Assembly: GCF_000308515.1 (NCBI RefSeq) | Contig: NZ_BAFV01000057.1 | Location: forward strand, 1-64,000 | DNA: 64,000 nt | Direction: 5' to 3' | Origin: Nocardia carnea NBRC 14403 | Lineage (GTDB): Bacteria; Actinomycetota; Actinomycetes; Mycobacteriales; Mycobacteriaceae | Shown here: piece after piece, positions 8,545 through 17,059 of the stretch | How positions within the stretch are numbered: position 1 is the stretch's first letter | Layout of the letters: each line of letters starts with the position of its first letter | Position numbers and translations under genes: made by a program | Notes under the pieces: model-generated | What the model saw: only the letters and a program-made list of their open reading frames with translations | Database searches by the model: none | Told to the model about the DNA's origin: nothing

Positions 8545-8573
8545 ATGAGATGGTTATCATATAATCTTCTCAT
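8545..8573. promoter_or_regulatory. 29-bp operator-like palindrome in front of the MpaB-type gene
   Basis: The imperfect palindrome has outer arms ATGAGA/TCTCAT and inner arms TTAT/ATAA, centred on 8559. It ends 16 bp before the ATG of the MpaB-type gene and overlaps the AT-rich TATAAT-like segment (8559-8566), a position where a bound TetR protein would block transcription. Confidence 0.6.
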
Positions 8574-8589
8574 AGGAAAGAGGTCACCG

Positions 8590-9456
8590 ATGACCGCTCC
8601 CCAGCCCATGTCACAGAGCGAACCCGAACCCCGCCCGCTCTACGCCCCCGATTTCGATGTCGAAGACCATATCGTCGGAATCACCGCGTTCCTCGGCGGC
8701 ACCGCGAACGTGATCATGCAGCTGGGTTTGCGGCCGGTCGCCTACGGCGTCATGGAAAGCGACGTCAAAAGCGGCAACGTGATGGTGCACCCGTTCAAAC
8801 GGCTCCGGACCACCCTCACCTACCTGTCGGTCGCCATGCTGGGCACCGAGGAGGAACGCAACGCCTACCGGCTCGCGGTCAACACCTCCCACCGGCATAT
8901 CCGCACCAAACCCACCAGCCCGGTCAAGTACAACGCCTTCGACCCCAAACTCCAGCTCTGGGTCGCGGCCTGCCTGTACTTCGGCTTCGTCGACCTCCTG
9001 GAAAAAGTCCAGGGCCCCATGGACGACGCCACCGCCGACACCTTCTACGCGCACAGCATCCGGCTCGGCACCACTCTGCAGGTGCGCCCGGAAATGTGGC
9101 CGCCGAACCGGGCCGCGTTCTGGGAATTCTGGGAAGACAACCTGGACAACCTCGAAATCGACGACACCACCCGCGCCTACTTCAACGACCTCATCGATCT
9201 GAAGATGCTGCCGCTACCGGTGCGGTGGGTATCGGCGAAGTTCCACCGGTTCGTCGTCTCCGGCTGCCTGCCCCCGCAGATCCGGCAGGCGATGTACATG
9301 GACTGGACCGCGGGCAACCAGCGCTGGTTCGACCGGACGATGAAGATCATCGGCTTCGCCCTGAAAATCCAGCCCCGCTTCCTCCGCCAGTTCCCCATGA
9401 ACTACTACCTGTGGGATATGCGCCGTCGCATGCGCAAGGGCAAACCGCTGGTCTGA
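8590..9456 (+). CDS. MpaB/rubber-oxygenase-type domain protein (DUF2236-like)
   Basis: The 288-aa protein matches the 'oxygenase MpaB/rubber oxygenase catalytic domain' family, whose characterised members include latex-clearing protein, a b-type haem enzyme. Conserved features visible are the long helical N-terminal block VGITAFLGGTANVIMQLG, TLTYLSVAMLGTEEER, the histidines H101/H103 in NTSHRHI, and AFDPKLQLWVAACLYFG (D118). No signal peptide is seen, so it is probably cytosolic. ATG 8590 follows AAAGAGG. It is divergent from, and probably controlled by, the TetR regulator at 7824-8462. The substrate is unknown; many actinobacteria carry numerous paralogues. Confidence 0.85.
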   Translation: MTAPQPMSQSEPEPRPLYAPDFDVEDHIVGITAFLGGTANVIMQLGLRPVAYGVMESDVKSGNVMVHPFKRLRTTLTYLSVAMLGTEEERNAYRLAVNTSHRHIRTKPTSPVKYNAFDPKLQLWVAACLYFGFVDLLEKVQGPMDDATADTFYAHSIRLGTTLQVRPEMWPPNRAAFWEFWEDNLDNLEIDDTTRAYFNDLIDLKMLPLPVRWVSAKFHRFVVSGCLPPQIRQAMYMDWTAGNQRWFDRTMKIIGFALKIQPRFLRQFPMNYYLWDMRRRMRKGKPLV

Positions 9457-9630
9457 GCTGTATTTTTGGCGCCGACTCCGTCGGCGCGGGGTTTCGGCCC
9501 ACCTTGGTCCCTGCTGTCAGCACTCGACACTCGCGGCTGCGCCGCATCGCATCGAGCACTGACAGCAGGGACGGGCCAAAACCTCTCAGGGCCTCGTAAG
9601 ACTCGGCGCCGCCGCTGGTTACGTCAGGTC
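9457..9630 (+). repeat. Intergenic repeat copy A, with long internal hairpin
   Basis: The repeat begins directly after the stop of the MpaB-type gene. It contains a 20-bp inverted repeat (arms 9508-9527 and 9552-9571, 18 of 20 positions paired, 24-base loop). Flanks GCTGTATTTTTGGCGCCG and AAAACCTCTCAGGGCCTCGT recur in copy C at 12327-12430. The hairpin may also terminate transcription for the upstream gene. Confidence 0.7.
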
Positions 9631-9667
9631 CAGGATCGGGTCGATCTGTACGCCGGTCGGATGGGTG

Positions 9668-10645
9668 TCAGCTCCGCACCGGGGTCGCCACGGCTCTGAG
9701 GAAGAAACCGAGGTTGGCGGGGCGTTCGGCGAGGCGGCGCATCAGGTAGCCGTACCACTGGTTGCCGTACGGGATGTAGACGCGAACGAAATTGCCCCGG
9801 CCGGCGAGCCGCTCTTGCTCGTCGGTGCGGATGCCGTACAGCATCTGGTACTCCAGCTCGCCGGGGCCGCGGCCGGTCCGGGCGGCGAGATCGGTCGCGG
9901 CGGCGATCAGCGCGGGATCATGCGTTGCCACCAGCGGGCGGGCCGCACCCTGAACGAGCGCCCGCAGACAGCGCAGATATGCACTGTCCACATCGGCACG
10001 GTGCTGGTGGGCCACGGTCTCCGACTCCCGGTAGGCACCCTTGCACAGGCGCACCCGCGCGCCCGCGTCCGCGAGGTCACGGCAGTCGTCCACACTGCGG
10101 TACAGATAGGCCTGGATCACCGTGCCCAACCAGGGGAATTCCGGACGAACCTGCCGGATCGCGGCGAGGGTGGACGCGGTGGTCGTATGGTCCTCGGCGT
10201 CCACCGTGACCCACACGCCCGTCTCCGCGGCCTTGGTGCAGAGCACGCGCAGGTTCTCGGTGGCGATCGCCGGACCGTCGGGCCCCAGCCATTGGCCGAG
10301 CGCCGACAGTTTCACCGAGACCTCCAGCGGTGCCGCCCCGGCCGGGACCGCGGCGGTATCCAGTGCGGCGAGATCGTTGATCAGCCCCAGATACTCGGCG
10401 ACCGCGGCCTCGGCCTGCGCACGATCGGTGGTGTACTCACCGAGGAAATCCACGCTCACCGCCCGGCCGCTCGCCAGCAGTTCCCGGGCCGCGGCGACCA
10501 GTTCGGACCGCGTCTCTCCCGGCACGAAACGCCGGACGAGACCCGCCGTCATCGGGCTGGTGGTCAGCGTCCTCTTCACCCGGTCCGACCCGGCTGCCGC
10601 GAGGATCGCCGGTCGCAGCGGGTTCACCGGATCTCCCGCCTGCAC
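9668..10645 (-). CDS. pruB: Proline dehydrogenase
   Basis: This monofunctional FAD-dependent enzyme oxidises proline to delta-1-pyrroline-5-carboxylate and passes electrons to the respiratory chain. The 325-aa TIM-barrel protein has SVKLSALG, VTVDAEDH, RVRLCKGAYRESETVA (core LCKGAY) and the C-terminal VRVYIPYGNQWYGYLMRRL block with the substrate-binding Tyr and paired Arg residues. GTG 10645 is used; a second GTG at 10627 is possible. It lies 31 bp downstream of the P5C dehydrogenase gene on the same strand, so both are one operon that channels proline to glutamate. The pair corresponds to mycobacterial Rv1188-Rv1187. Confidence 0.93.
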   Translation of the reverse strand: MQAGDPVNPLRPAILAAAGSDRVKRTLTTSPMTAGLVRRFVPGETRSELVAAARELLASGRAVSVDFLGEYTTDRAQAEAAVAEYLGLINDLAALDTAAVPAGAAPLEVSVKLSALGQWLGPDGPAIATENLRVLCTKAAETGVWVTVDAEDHTTTASTLAAIRQVRPEFPWLGTVIQAYLYRSVDDCRDLADAGARVRLCKGAYRESETVAHQHRADVDSAYLRCLRALVQGAARPLVATHDPALIAAATDLAARTGRGPGELEYQMLYGIRTDEQERLAGRGNFVRVYIPYGNQWYGYLMRRLAERPANLGFFLRAVATPVRS

Positions 10646-10676
10646 CGGACCGCACCGGCGGCGGAAGCTCGCCTGC

Positions 10677-12314
10677 TCATTCCCGCTCCATATGTGGATA
10701 GCGGTGGTCGGTATGCGGGACGAAGGTTTCCTTGATGGCTCGCGGCGCCACCCAGCGCAGCAGGTTCAGCGGGGACCCGGCTTTGTCGTCGGTACCCGAG
10801 GCACGAGCACCACCGAACGGCTGCTGGCCCACCACGGCGCCGGTGGGCTTGTCATTGACATAGAAATTGCCGGCCGCAAACCGCAACCGGTCGGAAGCCT
10901 TCTCGACCACCTGCCGGTCCTGCGCGAAAACGGCGCCAGTCAGCGCGTATGGGGCCGCGGATTCCACTTCCGCCAGAACCCTCTCCCAGGCGCCGGGCGC
11001 AGCGTCGTCGTACACATACACCGACAGAATCGGGCCGAAATATTCGGTGGCGAACGATTCGTCGCGGGGATCCTCCGCGAGCAGCACCGTCGGCCGGACG
11101 AACCAGCCCTCGCTGTCGTCACAGGTGCCGCCCACCGGGATCGGCACATTCGCCGAACGGGCCCGTTCGATCGCCCGGACACTTTTGTCGTAAGCACGCC
11201 GGTCGATCAGAGCACCGCCGAAATTCGACAGTTCCGCCACATCCCCGTAGCTCAGCGAATCGGCGACCCCCAGAAAATCGTCACCCATCTCCTGCCACAG
11301 CGAACGCGGCAGATAGGCGCGCGACGCGGCCGAACATTTCTGGCCCTGATACTCGTACGCGCCCCGGACCAGCGCCGTCCGCAGGGCCGCCGGGTCCGCG
11401 GAGGGGTGCGCGACGATGAAATCCTTACCGCCGGTCTCCCCGACCAGACGCGGATAGCCGCGATACCGGCCGAGATTGGCCCCCACCTGACTCCACAGAT
11501 ACTGGAACGTGGGCGCCGACCCGGTGAAATGGATACCGCCCAGCCGTGGATCGGTGAGCGCCACTTCCGAAAGCTCTTTCCCGTCCCCGGTGACCATATT
11601 GATCACGCCCGGCGGCAGCCCCGCGGCCTCCAGCAACTTCATCGTGTAATAGGCGGCGAGGGTCTGAGTGGGCGACGGCTTCCATACGACGGTATTGCCC
11701 ATCAGCGCCGGCGCGGTGGGCAGATTCCCGGCGATGGCCGAGAAATTGAACGGGGTGATCGCGTAGACGAAACCCTCCAGCGGCCGGTAATCGAGGCGGT
11801 TCCATACCCCCGGACTCGACTGCGGCTGCTGGGCCAGGATGCCGCGCGCGAACGACACGTTGAAACGCCAGAAATCGACCAATTCGCACGGCGCGTCGAT
11901 TTCGGCCTGCGCCGCCGATTTCGACTGGCCCAGCATGGTCGCCGCGGCCACGGTTTCCCGCCACGGACCGGACAGCAGATCCGCGGCCCGCAGCAGCACC
12001 GCGGCGCGTTCGTCGAACGGCAGGGAACGCCAGGCAGGTGCGGCAGCGGTCGCGGCCTCGATCGCGGCGGCGGCTTCGTCGTGAGTGGTATTCGTATAGG
12101 TCCCGAGCACCTGCCGATGCCGATGCGGTGCGACGATCTCGCGGCGCTCACCGATCCCGGGACGGTGCTTACCGTCGATGACCAGTGGAATGTCGAGGGT
12201 GGTGCCCGAGATATCGGCCAGCTTGCCGAGCAGTCGCTCCCGCTCGGGGCTACCCGGTGCGTAGGTGTGCACCGGTTCGTTCACGGGGGTCGGGACAACT
12301 GTGACAGCGTCCAT
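10677..12314 (-). CDS. pruA: L-glutamate gamma-semialdehyde (P5C) dehydrogenase
   Basis: This 545-aa ALDH-superfamily enzyme oxidises glutamate semialdehyde, the open form of P5C, to glutamate using NAD+. It has the catalytic Glu in LVGETGGKDF and the catalytic Cys in YQGQKCSAASRAY, the NAD-binding FTGSAPTF segment, and the C-terminal QPFGGARASGTDDK anchor typical of the P5CDH type 1 subfamily. The length is normal for the stand-alone form. It is the first gene of the pruA-pruB operon (31-bp gap). Upstream, 12327-12430 is an intergenic repeat copy, so the operon promoter must lie within or beyond that repeat. Confidence 0.94.
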   Translation of the reverse strand: MDAVTVVPTPVNEPVHTYAPGSPERERLLGKLADISGTTLDIPLVIDGKHRPGIGERREIVAPHRHRQVLGTYTNTTHDEAAAAIEAATAAAPAWRSLPFDERAAVLLRAADLLSGPWRETVAAATMLGQSKSAAQAEIDAPCELVDFWRFNVSFARGILAQQPQSSPGVWNRLDYRPLEGFVYAITPFNFSAIAGNLPTAPALMGNTVVWKPSPTQTLAAYYTMKLLEAAGLPPGVINMVTGDGKELSEVALTDPRLGGIHFTGSAPTFQYLWSQVGANLGRYRGYPRLVGETGGKDFIVAHPSADPAALRTALVRGAYEYQGQKCSAASRAYLPRSLWQEMGDDFLGVADSLSYGDVAELSNFGGALIDRRAYDKSVRAIERARSANVPIPVGGTCDDSEGWFVRPTVLLAEDPRDESFATEYFGPILSVYVYDDAAPGAWERVLAEVESAAPYALTGAVFAQDRQVVEKASDRLRFAAGNFYVNDKPTGAVVGQQPFGGARASGTDDKAGSPLNLLRWVAPRAIKETFVPHTDHRYPHMERE

Positions 12315-12326
12315 ACCCCAAGGCTA

Positions 12327-12430
12327 GCTGTATTTTTTGGCGCCGCCTCCGTCGACGCGGGTTTTGGCCCCCCTTGGTCCCAAAACCTCTCAGGGCCTCG
12401 TAAGACTCGGCACCGCCGCCGGTCACCTGA
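12327..12430 (+). repeat. Intergenic repeat copy C, lacking the hairpin
   Basis: The copy matches both flanks of copy A almost base for base (GCTGTATTTTTTGGCGCCG..., then AAAACCTCTCAGGGCCTCGT). It jumps from TTGGTCCC straight to AAAACCTC, omitting the roughly 66-bp hairpin section of copy A. It lies between pruA and dapC. Confidence 0.7.
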
Positions 12431-12473
12431 GGGCCGATACGAACTCGGGACGACCCGGCCGCAGGGGCCGGGC

Positions 12474-13586
12474 TCACAAACGGTCGGCGGCGGCGGCGAT
12501 TCGTTCGTCGGTGGCGGTGAGGGCTATGCGGACGTGCCGCGAGCCGGTGGGACCGTAGAAATCGCCGGGGGCGGCGAGGATGCCACGACCGGCGAGCCAG
12601 TCCAGGGTGTCGCGACAGGGTTCGTCGCGCGTGGACCACAAGTACAGGCCGGCTTCGGAATGGTCGATCCGGAAACCCGCGCCCAGCAACGCGGAGCGCA
12701 GGGTTTCGCGGCGCGCCCGATAGCGCTCCCGTTGAACGGCTTCGTGCTCGTCGTCGGCAAGCGCCGCCGACATGGCGGCCTGGATCGGGAACGGCACCAT
12801 CATGCCGGAGTGTTTCCGCACCTCCAGCAGTTCGGCCACCAGCTCCGGATCGCCGGTGACGAGACCGGCCCGGTAACTGGCCAGATTCGATGTCTTCGAC
12901 AGCGAATGCACCGCCAGCAGGCCCGTGTGGTCGCCATCGCACACCCGGGGGTCGAGGATCGATACCGCCGGTTCGTCCCAGGCCAGGCCCAGGTAGCACT
13001 CGTCGGAGGCCACGATCACGCCGCGTTCCCGAGCGAAGGACACCACCTTGCGCAGGTGCTCCACACCCAGCACTTTGCCGGTCGGGTTGGCCGGGGAATT
13101 GAGGTAGATCAGCGCGGGCTTCTCCGGCCCCAGCCGGGTGAGCCCGTCGGCACGCAGAATCCGGGTGCCGGCGAGCAGGCCACCGACCTCGTAGGTCGGA
13201 TACGCGACCTCGGGAATCACCACCAGATCCGCGGCACCCAGCCCCAGCAGCCGCGGCAGACCCGCGATCAGCTCCTTGGTACCGATCACCGGCAGCACGG
13301 CCGCCTCGGCCACACCCGTGATCCCGAACCGCCGGGCCAGTGCGGCCACGGCATGCGCCCGCAACTCCGCGGTGCCGTGGGTGGTCGGATACCCCGGCAC
13401 CTCGGCGACCGAACTCAAAGCCGCCCGGATCAGCGGATCCACCGGATCCACCGGGGTGCCGACCGACAGATCGACCAGCCCGCCGGGATGCGCCGCCGCC
13501 TTCGCCTTCACCTCGGCGAGGGTGTCCCACGGGAAATCGGGCAGTGCCGCGCTCACCCGACGGCGATGCGTTACCTCAGTGCTCAT
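12474..13586 (-). CDS. dapC: N-succinyldiaminopimelate aminotransferase
   Basis: DapC transfers the amino group from glutamate to N-succinyl-2-amino-6-oxopimelate, the step between DapD and DapE. The 370-aa fold-type I PLP enzyme shows NSPANPTGK (substrate/PLP Asn), SDECYLGL (PLP-binding Asp/Tyr), the Schiff-base lysine in SLSKTSNLASYRAG and the C-terminal HVRIALT arginine. Placement after the ferredoxin gene on the same strand (13-bp gap) matches mycobacterial fdxC-dapC (Rv1177-Rv1178), which supports DapC over a generic class I aminotransferase. No leader or membrane segment is present. Confidence 0.9.
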   Translation of the reverse strand: MSTEVTHRRRVSAALPDFPWDTLAEVKAKAAAHPGGLVDLSVGTPVDPVDPLIRAALSSVAEVPGYPTTHGTAELRAHAVAALARRFGITGVAEAAVLPVIGTKELIAGLPRLLGLGAADLVVIPEVAYPTYEVGGLLAGTRILRADGLTRLGPEKPALIYLNSPANPTGKVLGVEHLRKVVSFARERGVIVASDECYLGLAWDEPAVSILDPRVCDGDHTGLLAVHSLSKTSNLASYRAGLVTGDPELVAELLEVRKHSGMMVPFPIQAAMSAALADDEHEAVQRERYRARRETLRSALLGAGFRIDHSEAGLYLWSTRDEPCRDTLDWLAGRGILAAPGDFYGPTGSRHVRIALTATDERIAAAADRL

Positions 13587-13599
13587 CTACCGGACGCTC

Positions 13600-13923
13600 T
13601 TATTCCTCGGCCATCGGCGGCAGTTCCTTGATGAACGGGGGATCGTAATCGACCTTGCCCAGTTTGGTCGCGCCACCGGGCGAACCCAGTTCGTCGAAGA
13701 AATCGACGTTCGCGTTCACGTAACCGCTCCACTGATCGGGGGTGTCATCCTCGTAGAAGATCGCCTCCACCGGGCAGACCGGTTCACACGCGCCGCAGTC
13801 GACGCATTCGTCGGGATGGATGTAGAGCATGCGGCCACCCTCGTAGATGCAATCCACGGGGCATTCTTCGATGCACGCCTTGTCCAACACGTCAACGCAC
13901 GGTTCGGCGATGATGTAGGTCAC
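13600..13923 (-). CDS. fdxC: 7Fe-type ferredoxin (3Fe-4S/4Fe-4S)
   Basis: The 107-aa ferredoxin carries two cluster motifs in its first 55 residues: C9, C17, C21 and C25 in the first, and C40-x2-C43-x2-C46-x3-C50-P in the second. The acidic tail (residues 55-107) is typical of actinobacterial FdxA/FdxC proteins. It would be a low-potential one-electron carrier. GTG 13923 is chosen because a strong AGGAGAG lies just upstream; the open frame extends further to 13992 without family similarity. It precedes dapC by 13 bp, as in mycobacteria, although no link between the two functions is established. Confidence 0.92.
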   Translation of the reverse strand: MTYIIAEPCVDVLDKACIEECPVDCIYEGGRMLYIHPDECVDCGACEPVCPVEAIFYEDDTPDQWSGYVNANVDFFDELGSPGGATKLGKVDYDPPFIKELPPMAEE

Positions 13924-14013
13924 TCCCGCTCTCCTAGTCTTCCTTCTTCTCCGGGTAACTGCGCCCGCACACAAGTATCCCTGGCGCCACAAACGCTACC
14001 CCCGGTGAGCCTG

Positions 14014-14075
14014 TCCTAATATTTTGCGCCACCTACGCCGGCGCGGCCGGGACCGGTTGCCCCTTCTCGAGGTCG
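14014..14075 (+). repeat. Possible partial copy D of the intergenic repeat
   Basis: CTAATATTTTGCGCCACCTACGCCGGCGCGG resembles the left end of copies A and C (TGTATTTTTGGCGCCGACTCCGTCGGCGCGG), and the similarity then fades. Only the left third is recognisable. Confidence 0.35.
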
Positions 14076-14095
14076 TCCATCCGCGAAGGGGCGGG

Positions 14096-14133
14096 CTGTA
14101 ATTTTGGAGACGCTCTGTAATTTTGGAGACGCT
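14096..14133 (+). repeat. Perfect 19-bp tandem duplication
   Basis: CTGTAATTTTGGAGACGCT occurs twice with no spacer (14096-14114 and 14115-14133), followed by CCGCGTCTCGAG, which can fold back on GAGACGC. Its place just before a long GC-rich inverted repeat suggests slippage or the edge of a small element. Confidence 0.8.
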
Positions 14134-14144
14134 CCGCGTCTCGA

Positions 14145-14239
14145 GGGTGGGGCCCTTATGGGCCCGGTTCTTCACTCCTCCGCTCCTCCGCTTCGCTCCC
14201 CCGCTCCGTCGCTCCAGAACCGGGCGGGCCCCACCCCGG
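14145..14239. terminator. Long GC-rich inverted repeat downstream of fbiC
   Basis: Left arm GGGTGGGGCCC...GGGCCCGGTTCT pairs with right arm AGAACCGGGC...GGGCCCCACCCC, enclosing a pyrimidine-rich loop made of CTCCGCT-like steps. It could end the fbiC transcript, which finishes 77 bp to the right, but it lacks a T-run. Confidence 0.45.
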
Positions 14240-14316
14240 GGGAGGTGAACGGTCCAGGGAAGTCGAAGGGGCCGGAGGGGCCAGCGCAGTGACCGCGTCC
14301 GCGCTGGTTACCCTGC

Positions 14317-16905
14317 TCAGACCAGTTCCAGTCCGGGGACCGGGCCGCGGCTCGGGGGGATTCCGTAGGTGGTGGTGCGTTCGCGGACGGGGCGACCGAT
14401 TCCTTCGGCTATTTCTGTGAGTTCGGCCACCGTTTTCGCTGAGCCGTGCTGGGAGCCGGCCATCCGGGAGATCGTTTCCTCCATCAGGGTGCCGCCGAGG
14501 TCGTTGGCGCCGCTGCTCAGCATCACCTGGGTTCCGGTGGTACCGAGTTTCACCCAGCTGGTCTGGATATTGTCGATCCGGCCGTGCAGCATGATCCGGG
14601 CCAGGGCGTGCGCGGCGCGGTTGTCGCGATTGGTGGGGCCCGGACGGGAGGCGCCGGCGAGGTAGAGCGGGGCACTCTGGTGCACGAACGGCAGCAGCAC
14701 GAATTCGGTGAAACCGCCGGTCTCGTCCTGGATGCCGCGCAGTACGCGCAGATGCCCCACCCAATGGCTCGGATTGTCGACGTGCCCGTACATCATGGTC
14801 GAACTCGACCGGATCCCGACCTGATGCGCGGTGGTGACAACGTCGATCCAGGCCGACGCCGGCAGTTTGCCCTTGGTGAGCACCCAGCGGACCTCGTCGT
14901 CGAGGATTTCGGCGGCAGTACCGGGAATGGTGCCGAGCCCGGCTTCCCGCAGGGCGGTCAGCCAGTCGCGGACGCTTTCGCCGCCGCGAGAGGCACCGTT
15001 GACGATTTCCATCGGACTGAACGCGTGCACATGTATCGACGGCACGCGGGCCTTCACTGCCCGCACCAGATCCGCGTAACCGGTGACCGGCAGGTCGGGG
15101 TCGATACCGCCCTGCATACAGACCTCGGTGGCGCCGTCGACGTACGCCTCCCAGGCGCGGTCGGCAACCTCGTCGGTGCTGAGGGTGAACGCGTCGGCGT
15201 CGCCTTTACGCTGCGCGAACGCACAGAACCGGCAGCCGGTGTAGCAGATATTGGTGAAGTTGATGTTCCGGTTCACCACATAGGTCACATCGTCGCCGCA
15301 GACATCGCGGCGCAACTGATCCGCGAGACCCGCGACGGCTTCGAGGTCGGGCCCGTCCGCGGTCGCCAACGCCAGGTACTGGGCATCGGTGAGGCCGGCC
15401 GGGTCCTTCTCGGCGGCACGTAGCGCAGCCAATACATCGGCGTCCAGCCGCTGCGGCGCGGCAGCAAGATCGCGGACCTGTTCGCGGATGGTGTCCCAGT
15501 CGCCGAACGCATTGTCGATATCGCTGCGGGTATCGGTATTACGCCCGGCGGTGTCGATGGCGGTGTTGAGATCCGTGCGACCCACGGATTCCCAGGATTC
15601 GTCGGGTTCCTGCCAGGGCAGGCCGGTCGGCAGCGCACCGGGTTTCGCCAGCCCCGTCTCCGGATCCGTGAGCGCGGCGACGTGGACGCCGATCCGCGGA
15701 TCGATCCACGGGTTGCCGGCGCGAACGTACTTCGGATGCGTGGAAGTACGTTCCACCAGTTCGAACCCGGCACTCGCGGTGAGTTCGGCGAGCGTATCGA
15801 GGTTGGGCCACGGCCGTTCCGGGTTGACATGATCGGGGGTGACCGGCGAGACGCCGCCCCAATCATCGATTCCGGCCTCGAGTAGCGCCCGGCACTCCGC
15901 ACCGGACACCAGGTTCGGCGGCGCCTGCACCGCGACATCCGGGCCCACCAGCAGCCGAGTCACCGCGATGGTGGCCAGAAATTCGGACATATCGGCGTCG
16001 GGGGCGTGCCGCATGGCGGTATCGTCCTTGGCGCGGAAGTTCTGCACGATGACTTCCTGGATATGACCGAAGGCCTTGTGCTGCTTGCGGATCGCCAGGA
16101 TCGTATCCGCCCGCTCGGCCATGGTCTCCCCGATACCGACCAGGATCCCGGTGGTGTAGGGAACCGAGAGCCGGCCGGCGTCGGTGATCGCGCGCAACCG
16201 TACCGCGGGATCCTTGTCGGGGCTGCCGTAATGGCAGTTGCCCTTCTCGGTGAACAGCCGGGTCGAGGTGGTCTCCAGCATCATCCCCATCGACTGGGCG
16301 ACCGGTTTCAGCCGGGAGATCTCCTCCCAGGACATCACCCCGGGGTTCAGATGCGGCAGCAGGCCGGTTTCCTCGAGCACCAGGATGGAGACCGCGCGCA
16401 GATAGTCCAGCGTGGAATCGTAACCGCGTTCGTCGAGCCACTGCGCGGCTTCGGGCCAGCGCGCCTCGGGGCGGTCGCCCAGGGTGAACAGCGCTTCCTT
16501 ACAGCCCAGTTCGGCGCCGCGCCGGGCGATCTCGAGCACCTCGTCGGGTTCGAGGAACATCCCGCGACCCGCTGCCCGCAATTTGCCGGGCACGGTGACG
16601 AACGTGCAGTAGTGACAGGTGTCCCGGCACAGGTGTGTGAGCGGGATGAAGACATTGCGCGAGTAGGTGATGGTGGCCGGCCGGCCGGCCGATTCGAGAC
16701 CCGCATCGCGCACCCGGGCGGCGCTGCGGCACAGATCCGCCAGATCATCGTCGCGGGCGTGCAGCAGCACGGTGGCTTCGTCGGCGTTCAACGTGACCCC
16801 GTCGCGCGCCCGGCGCAACGCCCGTCGCATCGCGGACGGCGTGGGCACAGGGGTCGGGACGGTCGGTTCGGGTAGTTCGGTCACGCCCTCGATCATGCGG
16901 TACAC
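14317..16905 (-). CDS. fbiC: 7,8-didemethyl-8-hydroxy-5-deazariboflavin (FO) synthase
   Basis: FbiC makes FO, the chromophore of coenzyme F420, from tyrosine and 5-amino-6-ribitylamino-uracil. The 862-aa protein is the actinobacterial fusion of two radical-SAM enzymes. The CofG-like half has C93-x3-C97-x2-C100 (CRDTCHYC), and the CofH-like half has C554-x3-C558-x2-C561 (CYTGCRFC), each binding a 4Fe-4S cluster. The length agrees with the 856 residues of the M. tuberculosis protein. The start at 16905 has GGAGGAG about ten bases upstream; an internal ATG four codons in is an alternative. Two putative F420 users lie in the window (33774-34193 and 40469-41341). Confidence 0.96.
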   Translation of the reverse strand: MYRMIEGVTELPEPTVPTPVPTPSAMRRALRRARDGVTLNADEATVLLHARDDDLADLCRSAARVRDAGLESAGRPATITYSRNVFIPLTHLCRDTCHYCTFVTVPGKLRAAGRGMFLEPDEVLEIARRGAELGCKEALFTLGDRPEARWPEAAQWLDERGYDSTLDYLRAVSILVLEETGLLPHLNPGVMSWEEISRLKPVAQSMGMMLETTSTRLFTEKGNCHYGSPDKDPAVRLRAITDAGRLSVPYTTGILVGIGETMAERADTILAIRKQHKAFGHIQEVIVQNFRAKDDTAMRHAPDADMSEFLATIAVTRLLVGPDVAVQAPPNLVSGAECRALLEAGIDDWGGVSPVTPDHVNPERPWPNLDTLAELTASAGFELVERTSTHPKYVRAGNPWIDPRIGVHVAALTDPETGLAKPGALPTGLPWQEPDESWESVGRTDLNTAIDTAGRNTDTRSDIDNAFGDWDTIREQVRDLAAAPQRLDADVLAALRAAEKDPAGLTDAQYLALATADGPDLEAVAGLADQLRRDVCGDDVTYVVNRNINFTNICYTGCRFCAFAQRKGDADAFTLSTDEVADRAWEAYVDGATEVCMQGGIDPDLPVTGYADLVRAVKARVPSIHVHAFSPMEIVNGASRGGESVRDWLTALREAGLGTIPGTAAEILDDEVRWVLTKGKLPASAWIDVVTTAHQVGIRSSSTMMYGHVDNPSHWVGHLRVLRGIQDETGGFTEFVLLPFVHQSAPLYLAGASRPGPTNRDNRAAHALARIMLHGRIDNIQTSWVKLGTTGTQVMLSSGANDLGGTLMEETISRMAGSQHGSAKTVAELTEIAEGIGRPVRERTTTYGIPPSRGPVPGLELV

Positions 16906-17059
16906 ATCCGGAACTGTCTCCTCCCAGGTCGTCGAGCGTTCACAACCCCGCTGTAACGCGGGCTATTCCGTGCAGGTCGGGGCTGTGCGCGGGAACCGCC
17001 GGACCACCGTTCGATCTTGTCCGGGCCGAAACTCCGAACAAGCGTGCGACCATGAGTAC

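Larger units (their letters stand above)
13924..14316. other. 393-bp interval between fbiC and the ferredoxin gene
   Basis: No gene is recognisable. From right to left it should hold the end of the fbiC transcript and the promoter of fdxC-dapC. It contains a partial repeat resembling copies A-C (about 14014-14075), a 19-bp perfect tandem duplication at 14096-14133, and a large GC-rich inverted repeat with arms about 14145-14172 and 14214-14239. Confidence 0.6.

Noticed and set aside
10122..13631. 1169-codon open frame antisense to pruB, pruA and dapC
   Set aside because: It mirrors three strongly supported enzyme genes, has Arg/Pro-rich shadow composition and no family motifs. Long antisense frames are common at this GC content.
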